From positions 1-23,861 of the forward strand of contig CAZDWZ010000028.1 of NCBI GenBank assembly GCA_964509425.1: a stretch of DNA of 23,861 nucleotides. The letters are read 5' to 3'. The notes beneath the pieces were generated by a model. That model was given only the letters and a program-made list of their open reading frames with translations, had not been told where the DNA came from and did not search any database. Positions 5,204 to 11,531 of this stretch are shown one piece after another. A program made the translations under genes and the position numbers. Each line of letters begins with the position of its first letter. Position 1 is the first letter of the stretch. Origin of the DNA: CAZDWZ01 sp964509425 (GTDB lineage: Bacteria > Bdellovibrionota_C > UBA2361 > SZUA-149 > CAZDWZ01).

Positions 5204-5408
5204 GCAGCTTGAGGCAGAGCTTGCCAAAATGAAAGAGAAACTTGACCGCAGAGGCACGGGACGCCCGCGCTGGAAGCCGTATTGCGCGTGTGGTCAATAC
5301 CCTGACACGCCGCGCTCACGCACGAAATACCCGCGTCATAAATGCTTCGTTGAAAATAAATCAGCCGAGAGCGGAATAGTTCTTGACGCGAACTCAGTTT
5401 ACGGATAG
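5187..5408 (+). CDS. Hypothetical Cys-containing protein, 73 aa
   Basis: Strong AGGAGG site three nt before ATG 5187. Residues 1-20 form a charged coiled coil (MRKTVKQLEAELAKMKEKLD). A basic Pro/Gly-rich part follows, with CACG and a later HKC that could form a small zinc site. Its last 26 nt overlap the -35 and spacer of the promoter at 5383. No family is recognised. Confidence 0.6.
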   Translation: MRKTVKQLEAELAKMKEKLDRRGTGRPRWKPYCACGQYPDTPRSRTKYPRHKCFVENKSAESGIVLDANSVYG

Positions 5409-5411
5409 TAT
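5383..5411 (+). promoter_or_regulatory. Promoter with AACTCAGTTT spacer motif
   Basis: TTGACG (5383-5388), 17-bp spacer, TAGTAT (5406-5411). The spacer contains AACTCAGTTT at 5391-5400, at the same distance from the -35 as in the 4110 promoter, and CGG precedes the -10 in both. Start of transcription is expected near 5418, giving a ~40-nt leader for the gene at 5458. It probably drives the operon that begins there. Confidence 0.65.
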
Positions 5412-5457
5412 GCCGTCAGTTCAGCAGCAATCACGCCGCGACCAAACCACGGAGAAA

Positions 5458-5712
5458 ATGATGACCATCGAAGAAGCCAAATCAGTAATCGCACAAGGAA
5501 AACCGCCGTCGCTTATGGAATCGCGCAAAGCTGGGCTGAGCTTTGAAGAATTTGCCCAGACCGCCATAGCTCGTAATCGCTATAGCGACGCAGAGGAAGT
5601 CATAGCCGCAGCCAATCGGCCTGCGCCAGTAAAAGCAAAACGAAGCCGCCGTCGCCGCGGATGCGGTTGCGATAATGCGCCAGATTGCCTCTGCTCTATA
5701 TGGATGCGCTAA
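5458..5712 (+). CDS. Hypothetical protein with basic Cys-rich tail, 84 aa
   Basis: GGAGAAA precedes two consecutive ATG codons (5458 and 5461). The body is helical (MTIEEAKSVIAQGKPPSLME, FEEFAQTAIARNRYSDAEEVIAAA). The tail is a run of Lys/Arg followed by CGCDNAPDCLC, a compact Cys cluster that could bind metal. It is the first gene after the AACTCAGTTT promoter. Unknown function; a small nucleic-acid-binding protein would fit the basic tail, but this is only inference. Confidence 0.6.
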   Translation: MMTIEEAKSVIAQGKPPSLMESRKAGLSFEEFAQTAIARNRYSDAEEVIAAANRPAPVKAKRSRRRRGCGCDNAPDCLCSIWMR

Positions 5713-5762
5713 TCACCTATGCGCCCGTCCTCCAACAGCTACGCCGTTTGACTGGAGAAACG

Positions 5763-6344
5763 ATGAATATGAACGCACCCAATTTACCCGCAACCAAATC
5801 CCGCGAAGAACAGCGCCGTCTGAATGCACTTGCTGCAAACTTGGCTTTTCTTTCGCGGATGGTGCGGAACCTGGCCGAATCGAACGACCGCAGCGAGCCG
5901 GTGATGGTGGATTGCGTTAAAAGCGCGATTCCCGCCGCACACAAGGCGCTCAGTGCGCTGGTAAGCGAATTCGGCGACGGCAGCGCAGCCGACACACCAC
6001 GCTTCAATGGCAACGATCTGGCAGTGCTGGCGGGTGATGGTGCGCTGAGGATTAAGAAAGATGAGGCGCGCAAAGATGAAATCCTGATCGAACGCAGCGA
6101 GCGCGGCTACAAATTCCGTTTGCCGCAAGCGCCGTGCAATGCCGCTATCAGTGGAATGAAAGTTTCCGCGCTGAAGATTAGCTACCACAATGTTCTTGGC
6201 GGCGGCTATCGGCTTTGCCCAGCCGAAACGTTGGACGCAGTGATTGATTTTCTGCGTTATTGGTTTGAGGAATCACCAAGCGGGGCAGACCGCAATCGCA
6301 ACGGCGGCAAGCGGCTGACCGTGCGCGTGGAGGATGCGAAATGA
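5763..6344 (+). CDS. Hypothetical protein, 193 aa
   Basis: Start chosen at ATG 5763 with GGAG 8 nt upstream; the frame is open further up but without a ribosome site. The N-terminal half is helical and Ala/Leu-rich (RRLNALAANLAFLSRMVRNLAESN; IPAAHKALSALVSEFG). The C-terminal half looks like a compact alpha/beta domain (DEILIERSERGYKFRLP; LCPAETLDAVIDFLRYWFEES). No catalytic motif is visible and I do not recognise the family. Its stop overlaps the next ATG (ATGA). Confidence 0.65.
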   Translation: MNMNAPNLPATKSREEQRRLNALAANLAFLSRMVRNLAESNDRSEPVMVDCVKSAIPAAHKALSALVSEFGDGSAADTPRFNGNDLAVLAGDGALRIKKDEARKDEILIERSERGYKFRLPQAPCNAAISGMKVSALKISYHNVLGGGYRLCPAETLDAVIDFLRYWFEESPSGADRNRNGGKRLTVRVEDAK

Positions 6345-6682
6345 AGCTTATACGTTTTGGGAATAAAATCATAAATGCCGCGCATATCATTGATGCCGAG
6401 TTTCAGCCATTTCGGGAATGGACAGATGAAGAATCAGGCGAACCAACGCAATCAAGGGCGCAATTGGTTCTGCTTTTTGCAGTGACCAAGAGCGAGATAA
6501 AGACCGATTACAGCGGCGACCTACTCGGTATTGAGCAAAATCCCTACGTCCGGAAGTTATTTGACTCCGACGCCTGTAACGTATGGGCCGAGCTTTCCGA
6601 GATTGCGCGGATTCAGTCAAAACTACCAGCTATCGAAGAATGCAACGCGCCCGGCAGCGGCAATCCGGGGCAGTGGAGGTGA
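6341..6682 (+). CDS. Hypothetical protein, 113 aa
   Basis: Translationally coupled to the gene before (ATGA overlap). The N-terminus (MKLIRFGNKIINAAHIIDAEFQP, then RAQLVLLFAVTK) is a beta-rich start of the kind seen in small phage and host proteins that report surface-like beta barrels. The C-terminal part is mixed and ends Gly/Pro-rich. No recognised family or motif. Confidence 0.6.
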   Translation: MKLIRFGNKIINAAHIIDAEFQPFREWTDEESGEPTQSRAQLVLLFAVTKSEIKTDYSGDLLGIEQNPYVRKLFDSDACNVWAELSEIARIQSKLPAIEECNAPGSGNPGQWR

Positions 6683-6685
6683 TTT

Positions 6686-6901
6686 ATGGACGTTTGGATA
6701 TTGACCCGTGAAATCAATCAGTACGATCAGGATGGCGAATACTTTGTCGCTGTCTTTGGCCAAAAGCCGACACATCAGGAATTGACCGCGCTCGGCGTAC
6801 CGCAGAATAGATTGCGGCACGTATTGAATGGCGGCGGGCGCAAAGACGCGGAAAACGAATGGTTTTTCCTTCGCTCGCATAAGATCATTATTCCCGAATA
6901 A
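6686..6901 (+). CDS. Conserved small protein (VWILTREINQYDQDGEYF type), 71 aa
   Basis: Starts three nt after the previous stop, with GGAGG overlapping that stop region. The pattern WILTREINQYDQDGEYFVAVF, then a central helix, then NGGGRKDAENEWFFL is one I recognise from many short hypothetical proteins of phages and mobile elements. No function is known to me. The protein is acidic and probably a single small alpha/beta domain. Confidence 0.65.
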   Translation: MDVWILTREINQYDQDGEYFVAVFGQKPTHQELTALGVPQNRLRHVLNGGGRKDAENEWFFLRSHKIIIPE

Positions 6902-6990
6902 TAACCAACCCGCACTCCACAGCAAGCCGCCACCGGGAGCGCGCACGAACGGGCGGCAAAACTATTAACCTAATAACTTGTGAGGACGTA

Positions 6991-7824
6991 ATGAGTAATT
7001 TTGATTTTGATGATGTTGATGGAACCGCGCAAGATGAAATTCAGTTTTCCGCGCCGAGTGTGTTTTGGAAACATGGATCAAAGAAGTTCAAGGAATCTGA
7101 CGGAATCAACCATCTTGGCGGATTCTTTTTTACTTACGAACAAGCCGGGGCCGATGCTGAAATCCCTGGCTGGCAACCTTCATCTTTTGTCGGCGACAAT
7201 GACAAAGAGATTGAAGGCTTGTCCGCATTCAAGGCGCGAATCATTATTGTTCGTTCCCGTCGCCGATGGTTCAAAGACGACGGCGGACAGATGACATACC
7301 GCGCCTGGAATGACTACGTGAAAGGCTTTCGCGGTCAAATGCAGTCCGTTGGCTTTATTCAAGGCTACGATGCGCCGGTTTGCTTTACCTTCAAGGGAAT
7401 GGCCGTCAGCCGCGTTGAAGAGGTCATTCGATACCACAGCGCAAAAGTCGTAAGCGTCGCCAACAAGGAAGCGCCACAAGGCCGCAAGCTGCCCGGATAT
7501 GCGCTTTGGATGAACGTGATGAGCGGCAAACACGAAAAGGTAGGCAGTGGCCGCGATGTTGCCGAAGTGACAATGCCGGAGCTTTACACGCCCAAAGTAG
7601 TTGACCTGGAATATGCGCGAAAACTGTACGTGGGCAGGGATATGCTTATCGCTGGCCAGACGCTTTACCGGGGGCTTGATGAATGGGCGGCGCAGTGGAA
7701 TCGCTTTGCTGTTGATCCTCGCGCAACACCGCTTGGCGCGGAAGATCGGGCATTTGAGCAAGAGGTGAAGCGCTCATATTCACAGCCGGAAGAAGACCCA
7801 TACGGCGACGATATACCGTTTTAG
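6991..7824 (+). CDS. Putative single-stranded-DNA-binding-type protein with SSB-like tail, 277 aa
   Basis: The protein ends in EEDPYGDDIPF, the acidic, Phe-terminated tail that bacterial SSB proteins and phage SSB analogues use to recruit partner proteins. The preceding ~250 residues contain basic and aromatic stretches (IIIVRSRRRWFKDDGGQMTYRAWNDY; GFIQGYDAPVCFTFKGMAVSRVEEV) compatible with a beta-rich nucleic-acid-binding domain. They do not show a recognisable OB-fold signature. Ribosome site GTGAGG precedes the ATG. Being ahead of the DnaB operon fits a replication accessory role. Function is inferred mainly from the tail. Confidence 0.6.
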   Translation: MSNFDFDDVDGTAQDEIQFSAPSVFWKHGSKKFKESDGINHLGGFFFTYEQAGADAEIPGWQPSSFVGDNDKEIEGLSAFKARIIIVRSRRRWFKDDGGQMTYRAWNDYVKGFRGQMQSVGFIQGYDAPVCFTFKGMAVSRVEEVIRYHSAKVVSVANKEAPQGRKLPGYALWMNVMSGKHEKVGSGRDVAEVTMPELYTPKVVDLEYARKLYVGRDMLIAGQTLYRGLDEWAAQWNRFAVDPRATPLGAEDRAFEQEVKRSYSQPEEDPYGDDIPF

Positions 7825-7836
7825 CCACGTACTCAC

Positions 7837-7862
7837 GCGCCGGGCAAGCCTCAGCCCGGCGC
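7837..7862. repeat. Perfect 9-bp intergenic hairpin
   Basis: GCGCCGGGC (7837-7845) and GCCCGGCGC (7854-7862) with an 8-nt loop, 12 nt after the stop of the SSB-like gene. No T tract follows, so read-through into 7899 is likely; it may set relative mRNA stability of the two parts. Confidence 0.55.
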
Positions 7863-7898
7863 AATCCGCAAACCGATAGCAACCGGAGAAAAACGACA

Positions 7899-8090
7899 AT
7901 GAGCAACGAAGAAACCATCATCATCAATCTGACCGCCTACCGCAGACTTGTGGCTGACTCAATGGAGCTTGACGCTTTGAACGCGGCGGGCGTTGACAAC
8001 TGGCAAGGCCGAGATGAAGTTGAATGGCCAACCGATGAAGAAATCAACCAAAGAGTCGCTGACGACTTAGCAAAGGGAGGCGCACAATGA
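7899..8090 (+). CDS. Hypothetical acidic protein, 63 aa
   Basis: Ribosome site CCGGAGAAA precedes the ATG. The protein starts with a short beta-strand (ETIIINLTAYRRLVADSMELDAL), then an acidic segment (DEVEWPTDEEINQRVADDL). It is the first of a chain of ORFs at 7899-9324, nearly all joined by overlapping stop/start codons. No family is recognised. Confidence 0.55.
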   Translation: MSNEETIIINLTAYRRLVADSMELDALNAAGVDNWQGRDEVEWPTDEEINQRVADDLAKGGAQ

Positions 8091-8428
8091 CCACATCCGC
8101 ACCAATCCCGCCCGCGATGCTGGCAGCGGCAACGAAGGCCATCTTAGCGAAAGATGGATGGACGCCTGACTTTCCCGCGACTCCACCATCTGACGTGCGA
8201 GAAAATGCCGAAGCGCGAGCCGACGCCGCGCTTGCCGCTGTCGGATACGGCGAACTGGTTGCCGCGCTGGATGGCCTCGAATGCTATGCGCGGCAAATCG
8301 TTTCCGGTCTGCCTCATCACCGCGACTGGCTTGACCCCGATGTTGAGAAGAACCTGAAAGCCTATGTTACCGATGCTTGCCAACTGCTTGCCCGCGTTCA
8401 CGGCGAGGCGAGCGAGGGGAAGCGATGA
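8087..8428 (+). CDS. Hypothetical protein, 113 aa
   Basis: Coupled to the previous gene (ATGA). It begins Pro/Ala-rich with IPPAMLAAATKAILAKDGW, continues with a long Ala-rich helix (ENAEARADAALAAVGYGELVAAL), and ends in another helix (NLKAYVTDACQLLARVHGEAS). Short helical proteins of this kind with an early DAAL or EALEC-like segment are common in phage small-ORF regions. Function unknown. Confidence 0.55.
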   Translation: MTTSAPIPPAMLAAATKAILAKDGWTPDFPATPPSDVRENAEARADAALAAVGYGELVAALDGLECYARQIVSGLPHHRDWLDPDVEKNLKAYVTDACQLLARVHGEASEGKR

Positions 8429-8748
8429 GCGAAGCAGGCGAAGTCAAACAAGTTCCGACTCATCACCGCTGCACCTACATCTTGCCGTCGAATATGGCGG
8501 CGCACGTAGCCGCGAAGGATATAGCCAGCCTGCCCAAATGGATGACCAGCCGCACGCACGGATGCTGGTGCTCAAGTTGGAAACTGACAGGCGATGGCTG
8601 GCGAGTCTGGCGCAAGGGGCGCTGGCTACGACCAAAACCGCGTGAGCTACAGATGCGATGGGTAATCGAGAAAGATGGGCATCGGGTTCCCATCACAGCA
8701 AAAGAAGCAAAGATGATAGCGAGGAAAAACAATGAACAATCAACCTAA
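8425..8748 (+). CDS. Hypothetical basic Trp-rich protein, 107 aa
   Basis: Start at ATG 8425 by ATGA overlap with the previous stop. The protein is Trp- and Arg-rich (KWMTSRTHGCWCSSW, GWRVWRKGRWLRPKPREL) and ends in a basic helix (ITAKEAKMIARKNNEQ). The Trp/Cys cluster CWCSSW is notable. It overlaps the next gene by 17 nt in another frame. No family is recognised. Confidence 0.5.
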   Translation: MSEAGEVKQVPTHHRCTYILPSNMAAHVAAKDIASLPKWMTSRTHGCWCSSWKLTGDGWRVWRKGRWLRPKPRELQMRWVIEKDGHRVPITAKEAKMIARKNNEQST

Positions 8749-9094
8749 CGACGGCACACGCGGCCACAGCGAAGGCGAATGGTTCTTAGGTGACATTCGC
8801 TGGTCAGTCAACAACAATGACCATCACGTTGCGATGGTGAACTATGGAACCGTCGGAGGATTACGGGACTACGGCAGGCCAAACGCAAACCTGATTTTGC
8901 TTGCCCAGACCGCGCCGCACCATTGCGGCAACCCGGCGTGCGCTGGCCAGCAGAACGCGGCGAAGTTGGCGCTATTCGATAAGATGGTTGCTGCATTCGA
9001 GCGGATCGAAGCCTGGGATTTTGATATTATGGGCGATTGCGTAGCCGATGCGCGGTTGGTTGCGCGGGTAATTCTTTCAGAGGTGAAGCGATGA
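8732..9094 (+). CDS. Hypothetical phage-type protein, 120 aa
   Basis: The start lies inside the 3' end of the preceding gene, with GAGG (8720-8723) upstream. The first part (GEWFLGDIRWSVNNNDHHVAMVNY) and the middle (RPNANLILLAQTAPHHCG) resemble short phage proteins that begin with a beta-rich GxW segment followed by a NAxLI(A/L)xAP core and a helical end. Two close cysteines (CGNPAC) are present. Its end (FERIEAWDFDIMGDCVADARLVAR) is helical. Function unknown. Confidence 0.55.
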   Translation: MNNQPNDGTRGHSEGEWFLGDIRWSVNNNDHHVAMVNYGTVGGLRDYGRPNANLILLAQTAPHHCGNPACAGQQNAAKLALFDKMVAAFERIEAWDFDIMGDCVADARLVARVILSEVKR

Positions 9095-9324
9095 ACAAAC
9101 GTCAACAGCACAAGCAATTCAAAAAGCTGGCCTACTTATTCCGCACGGTTGACCAGTCGAATCAGCTAATGCCGAGCCTACTTCTGACGCCGCTCAGCGA
9201 CCTTGCCACGCGGCTGGGATGGTGCGAGCGGCTCAGGTTGGAAAGCGGCTTTTATTGGCAGCGGCTTACGCTGAAAGGAATTGCCGCCAAGCGGCGGTTC
9301 ACGGATCAACGCTTTAACCAATAG
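9091..9324 (+). CDS. Hypothetical small basic protein, 77 aa
   Basis: ATGA overlap with the previous stop. Very basic and hydrophobic, mainly helical (KQFKKLAYLFRTVDQ; LLLTPLSDLATRLGW; QRLTLKGIAAKRRFT). The composition suggests nucleic-acid or membrane-surface binding but gives no family. Twelve nt separate its stop from the next ATG. Confidence 0.5.
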   Translation: MNKRQQHKQFKKLAYLFRTVDQSNQLMPSLLLTPLSDLATRLGWCERLRLESGFYWQRLTLKGIAAKRRFTDQRFNQ

Positions 9325-9336
9325 GAGATTAAGACA

Positions 9337-9672
9337 ATGAATAATGAAAAGCAGGATCATGCCGAAGCCTTAACCGGCGATAGGGCAGGCTTCAAAGTGC
9401 GATGGTTGAGCAATACGTATAACCCAAAAGGCAGCAACGCTGAAATGTGCGTAGCACGAAGCTTCAACGAATCACAAGAGGAAGCTTGGCAGCATCATCA
9501 AAACTGGCTCAAAGGAAAGATCATCGGCGACCCGAAGGCTACTGATTATTACACGGTCGAACAATTGAAAGCGCAGAATATGGTTGGCGTGTACATCAAA
9601 TGCGAGCCAGAAGAACTGCGCGCGGCAGCGCTTGATGTACTGATTAGTCCGTCGTCTGATTTAATCAAATAG
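9337..9672 (+). CDS. Hypothetical protein, 111 aa
   Basis: TAGGAG precedes the ATG. Mixed alpha/beta composition (FKVRWLSNTYNPKGSNAEMC; SFNESQEEAWQHHQNWLKG; YTVEQLKAQNMVGVYIKCEPEEL). It is the last gene before the 265-nt non-coding stretch carrying structured motifs. No family is recognised. Confidence 0.55.
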   Translation: MNNEKQDHAEALTGDRAGFKVRWLSNTYNPKGSNAEMCVARSFNESQEEAWQHHQNWLKGKIIGDPKATDYYTVEQLKAQNMVGVYIKCEPEELRAAALDVLISPSSDLIK

Positions 9673-9675
9673 CCA

Positions 9676-9704
9676 TTGCATCGCTGCCCACGATGCGCTA
9701 GAGT
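9676..9704 (+). promoter_or_regulatory. Possible promoter with palindromic spacer
   Basis: TTGCAT (9676-9681), 17-bp spacer, TAGAGT (9699-9704). The spacer contains GCATCG (9678-9683) and CGATGC (9691-9696), a perfect 6-bp inverted repeat with a 7-nt loop. It could be an operator. The same inverted repeat is also the first hairpin of the motif shared with 11428-11497, so it may be a transcribed hairpin instead; both readings are open. Confidence 0.4.
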
Positions 9705-9709
9705 GACGG

Positions 9710-9936
9710 CGCTGGCTTGGCAACCAGCGACCGAGATTAGCCCGGAGTTGTGGTGACTCTGACAATAAGCAAGTTCTTTTCTTGTAGATGGCTACTACAA
9801 GTAAACAATCAAGCGAAGGTAAAAGACTAACCTCTGGAATATTCCCGGACGGTTGACGATTGCCTTACCATTAGCCCGGTAAGGAAAAACCTTTCGCTCA
9901 ATCAGCAACCGTCTCGGAATGCTTCAGAGGTTTTTT
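9710..9936 (+). ncRNA. Structured leader RNA ahead of the endonuclease VII gene
   Basis: The 265 nt between genes hold at least three stable structures. CGCTGG/CCAGCG (9710-9715 with 9724-9729) is followed by GATTAGCCCGGAGTT (9735-9749). CTTGTAG/CTACAAG (9781-9787 with 9795-9801) is next. Last is a long nested hairpin: 9829-9836 with 9925-9932 (8 bp), 9841-9845 with 9916-9920 (5 bp), 9849-9855 with 9906-9912 (7 bp) and 9863-9869 with 9878-9884 (7 bp). A T6 run (9931-9936) ends the rod one nt before the ATG. The only ribosome-site candidate (AGAGG, 9926-9930) is inside the first helix, so folding would block translation or terminate transcription. Confidence 0.6.
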
Positions 9937-9937
9937 C

Positions 9938-10351
9938 ATGTCACCACAATCAGATTGTCATCCAGAAAGAAAACACTACGCGCTCAGCCTTTGTGAAAGA
10001 TGCTATTGGGCAAAACGAAGGCGAGAAAACAAAGAAAAAGAAACGTCAAAAGTGCGCAACTGGCGAAACAGAAATAAAGACAAGGTGGCAGTTTTCAATC
10101 TGCGGTATAGGCTAAAGGGCAGTAAATACGGACTGACTGCTGAGAGCCTTCAGGAGCTACGAGACGATCAGTCTGGCATTTGTCTCATTTGTCAAACCAG
10201 CAACGCGCTAGTCGTGGATCATTGCCATAAGACGGGCATTGTACGCGGGCTTTTATGTCACGCCTGCAATCTAGGGCTGGGATTCTTTCGGGATTCCACA
10301 GGAAATCTTGCGAGAGCAATTGACTACTTATCCAAGTCTTACGGTAAATAG
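9938..10351 (+). CDS. Recombination endonuclease VII family HNH nuclease, 137 aa
   Basis: The C-terminal 75 residues carry the endonuclease VII core: YGLTAESLQEL (64-74), zinc cysteines CLIC (82-85) and CHAC (107-110), and the catalytic stretch VVDHCHKTGIVRGLLC (92-107), then a closing helix (NLARAIDYLSKSY). The N-terminal 50 residues are basic and contain C19-RC22. Family members resolve branched DNA or act as free-standing homing-type nucleases. The gene starts one nt after a T6 run. Its A-rich codon use differs from its neighbours, suggesting separate acquisition. Confidence 0.9.
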   Translation: MSPQSDCHPERKHYALSLCERCYWAKRRRENKEKETSKVRNWRNRNKDKVAVFNLRYRLKGSKYGLTAESLQELRDDQSGICLICQTSNALVVDHCHKTGIVRGLLCHACNLGLGFFRDSTGNLARAIDYLSKSYGK

Positions 10352-10413
10352 TTAGATCACCACAGACTAGGGACGCATACCAAAAGGGTTTTTTCTATTG
10401 AAAAAGGAGATTC

Positions 10414-10854
10414 ATGTACTACGACTATTCAGACCTTAAACCTTTTATTGACGCAGGGATCGCACCCGCAAAAACAAAGCAGGCACAGCAACTTGCTCAG
10501 AAAATAAACAAGCTCAGGAAAGAAAAAGACGACGCTCAAGAGGAGTGGGGCAAGCTGATTAAAGAACTTGAGCAGGTTGCGACTGACAAGGCGATTACTG
10601 ACTTCAAGAAAGAAAAGGGTATCGTCGTAAACCAGCCATTTATTGCTACTCCGAAATTTGCAGGCAAAGTTCTCAATGTCATCATTACCACGATTAAGCT
10701 AAATCACCGTAAAGAGCCGGTTTTGATTGCCGCTGTTATTGGGCGCGATGGTGGCGTTCGTGAAACCCGCGAGATCAATGCAATTTCATGGGATTTAGTA
10801 CCTGCCGAGAAGGTACGAAGCGCCGCGAATAAACGACGGGAGAATCACCAATGA
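10414..10854 (+). CDS. Hypothetical protein with coiled coil, 146 aa
   Basis: Strong AAGGAG site before the ATG. Residues ~20-60 form a charged coiled coil (KQAQQLAQKINKLRKEKDDAQ, WGKLIKELEQVATDKA). The C-terminal half is beta-rich (GKVLNVIITTIKL; PVLIAAVIGRDGGVRETREINA). No family is recognised. It begins an operon with the 71-aa gene (ATGA overlap). The intergenic 10352-10413 holds a TTTTTC/GAAAAA pairing (10391-10407) close to the ribosome site but no gene. Confidence 0.6.
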   Translation: MYYDYSDLKPFIDAGIAPAKTKQAQQLAQKINKLRKEKDDAQEEWGKLIKELEQVATDKAITDFKKEKGIVVNQPFIATPKFAGKVLNVIITTIKLNHRKEPVLIAAVIGRDGGVRETREINAISWDLVPAEKVRSAANKRRENHQ

Positions 10855-11066
10855 TTGCAATTGAAACGAAGCCATCCGAGCTTTGGACAGATGCCGAGCG
10901 ACGAACGCTTATTGCCGAACTTTCCAACAATCTTCGCAAAAGTATTTTCAACAATTCGTTTAATTACGGCCACGCCAACGATGCGCTTGAACGAACCGGG
11001 TTCATTGCTACAGGTACGCGGGAATTTTTGAATCAGAACCGCGATGCAATACTGAATGGTCAATGA
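10851..11066 (+). CDS. Hypothetical protein, 71 aa
   Basis: Coupled to the previous gene by ATGA. Helical and polar (SELWTDAERRTLIAELSNNLRKS; NDALERTGFIATGTREFLNQNRDAIL). Short helical proteins like this may be partners of replication or recombination enzymes, but no family is recognised. Confidence 0.55.
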   Translation: MIAIETKPSELWTDAERRTLIAELSNNLRKSIFNNSFNYGHANDALERTGFIATGTREFLNQNRDAILNGQ

Positions 11067-11113
11067 GCGAATAGCCGCGCACCGGCAGCGAAGACGCGCA
11101 CGAAAGGAGACGT

Positions 11114-11407
11114 ATGGCCGAAGCAATTTGGAAATTTGAGATCGAAACGACCGACCGCCAAATAGTTGAAATGCCAATCGGCGCAAAGATATTGACTGTT
11201 CAAACGCAAAACGGATGCCCCTGCCTTTGGGCTGTCGTCAACCCTGATGCGAAGAAAGTTTTACGCGGCATTGAAGTGTTCGGCACTGGTCATCCGATGC
11301 CAGCAGTTGAAGGTGAACGCCGCGAATATATTGGAACCTATCAACTCAGCAACGGAATGTTTATTTTCCACGTGTTTGAAGTAATCGGCGACTTGCGCAA
11401 AGCATAA
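11114..11407 (+). CDS. Conserved phage hypothetical protein (WKFEIETTDRQIVEMPIGAKIL type), 97 aa
   Basis: AAAGGAG precedes the ATG. The order WKFEIE, then QIVEMPIGAKILTVQTQNG, then LWAVVNP, a central GTGHP, then YIGTYQ and FIFHVFEV, matches a small beta-sandwich-like family that I know from many phage genomes as a protein of unknown function. Length is normal for that family. No catalytic residues are apparent. Confidence 0.75.
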   Translation: MAEAIWKFEIETTDRQIVEMPIGAKILTVQTQNGCPCLWAVVNPDAKKVLRGIEVFGTGHPMPAVEGERREYIGTYQLSNGMFIFHVFEVIGDLRKA

Positions 11408-11427
11408 CCGCTGCCCCGCAACCGATA

Positions 11428-11497
11428 GCCAGCCGCCCGAAGCTGGCCACGACCACAGGTGCTAGGACTCTCGCCTAGCGAAGATTAACCCGCAGTT
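11428..11497 (+). ncRNA. Structured motif ahead of the T5orf172-like gene
   Basis: GCCAGC/GCTGGC (11428-11433 with 11442-11447), then 13 nt, then GCTAGG/CCTAGC (11461-11466 with 11474-11479), then AGCGA context and GATTAACCCGCAGTT (11483-11497). The same order with different stem sequences is found at 9678-9749. CACAGGTG occurs twice around it (11454-11461 and 11523-11530), the second copy just before the ATG of the next gene. No known riboswitch class was recognised. Confidence 0.5.
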
Positions 11498-11531
11498 TTC
11501 TCCCTGGATTGCGTGCCTCGATCACAGGTGA

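Noticed and set aside
7180..7761. 193-codon leftward frame
   Set aside because: Complete antisense shadow of the SSB-tailed gene; no start context.
9673..9937. Group I intron or IscB-type omega RNA upstream of the HNH gene
   Set aside because: No convincing P7/P3 core or guanosine-binding site was found, no gene is split by the segment, and the ORF is an endonuclease VII protein, not IscB.
9735..11497. Known riboswitch (cobalamin, c-di-GMP) for the GATTARCCCGSAGTT motif
   Set aside because: The conserved cores of these classes are absent.
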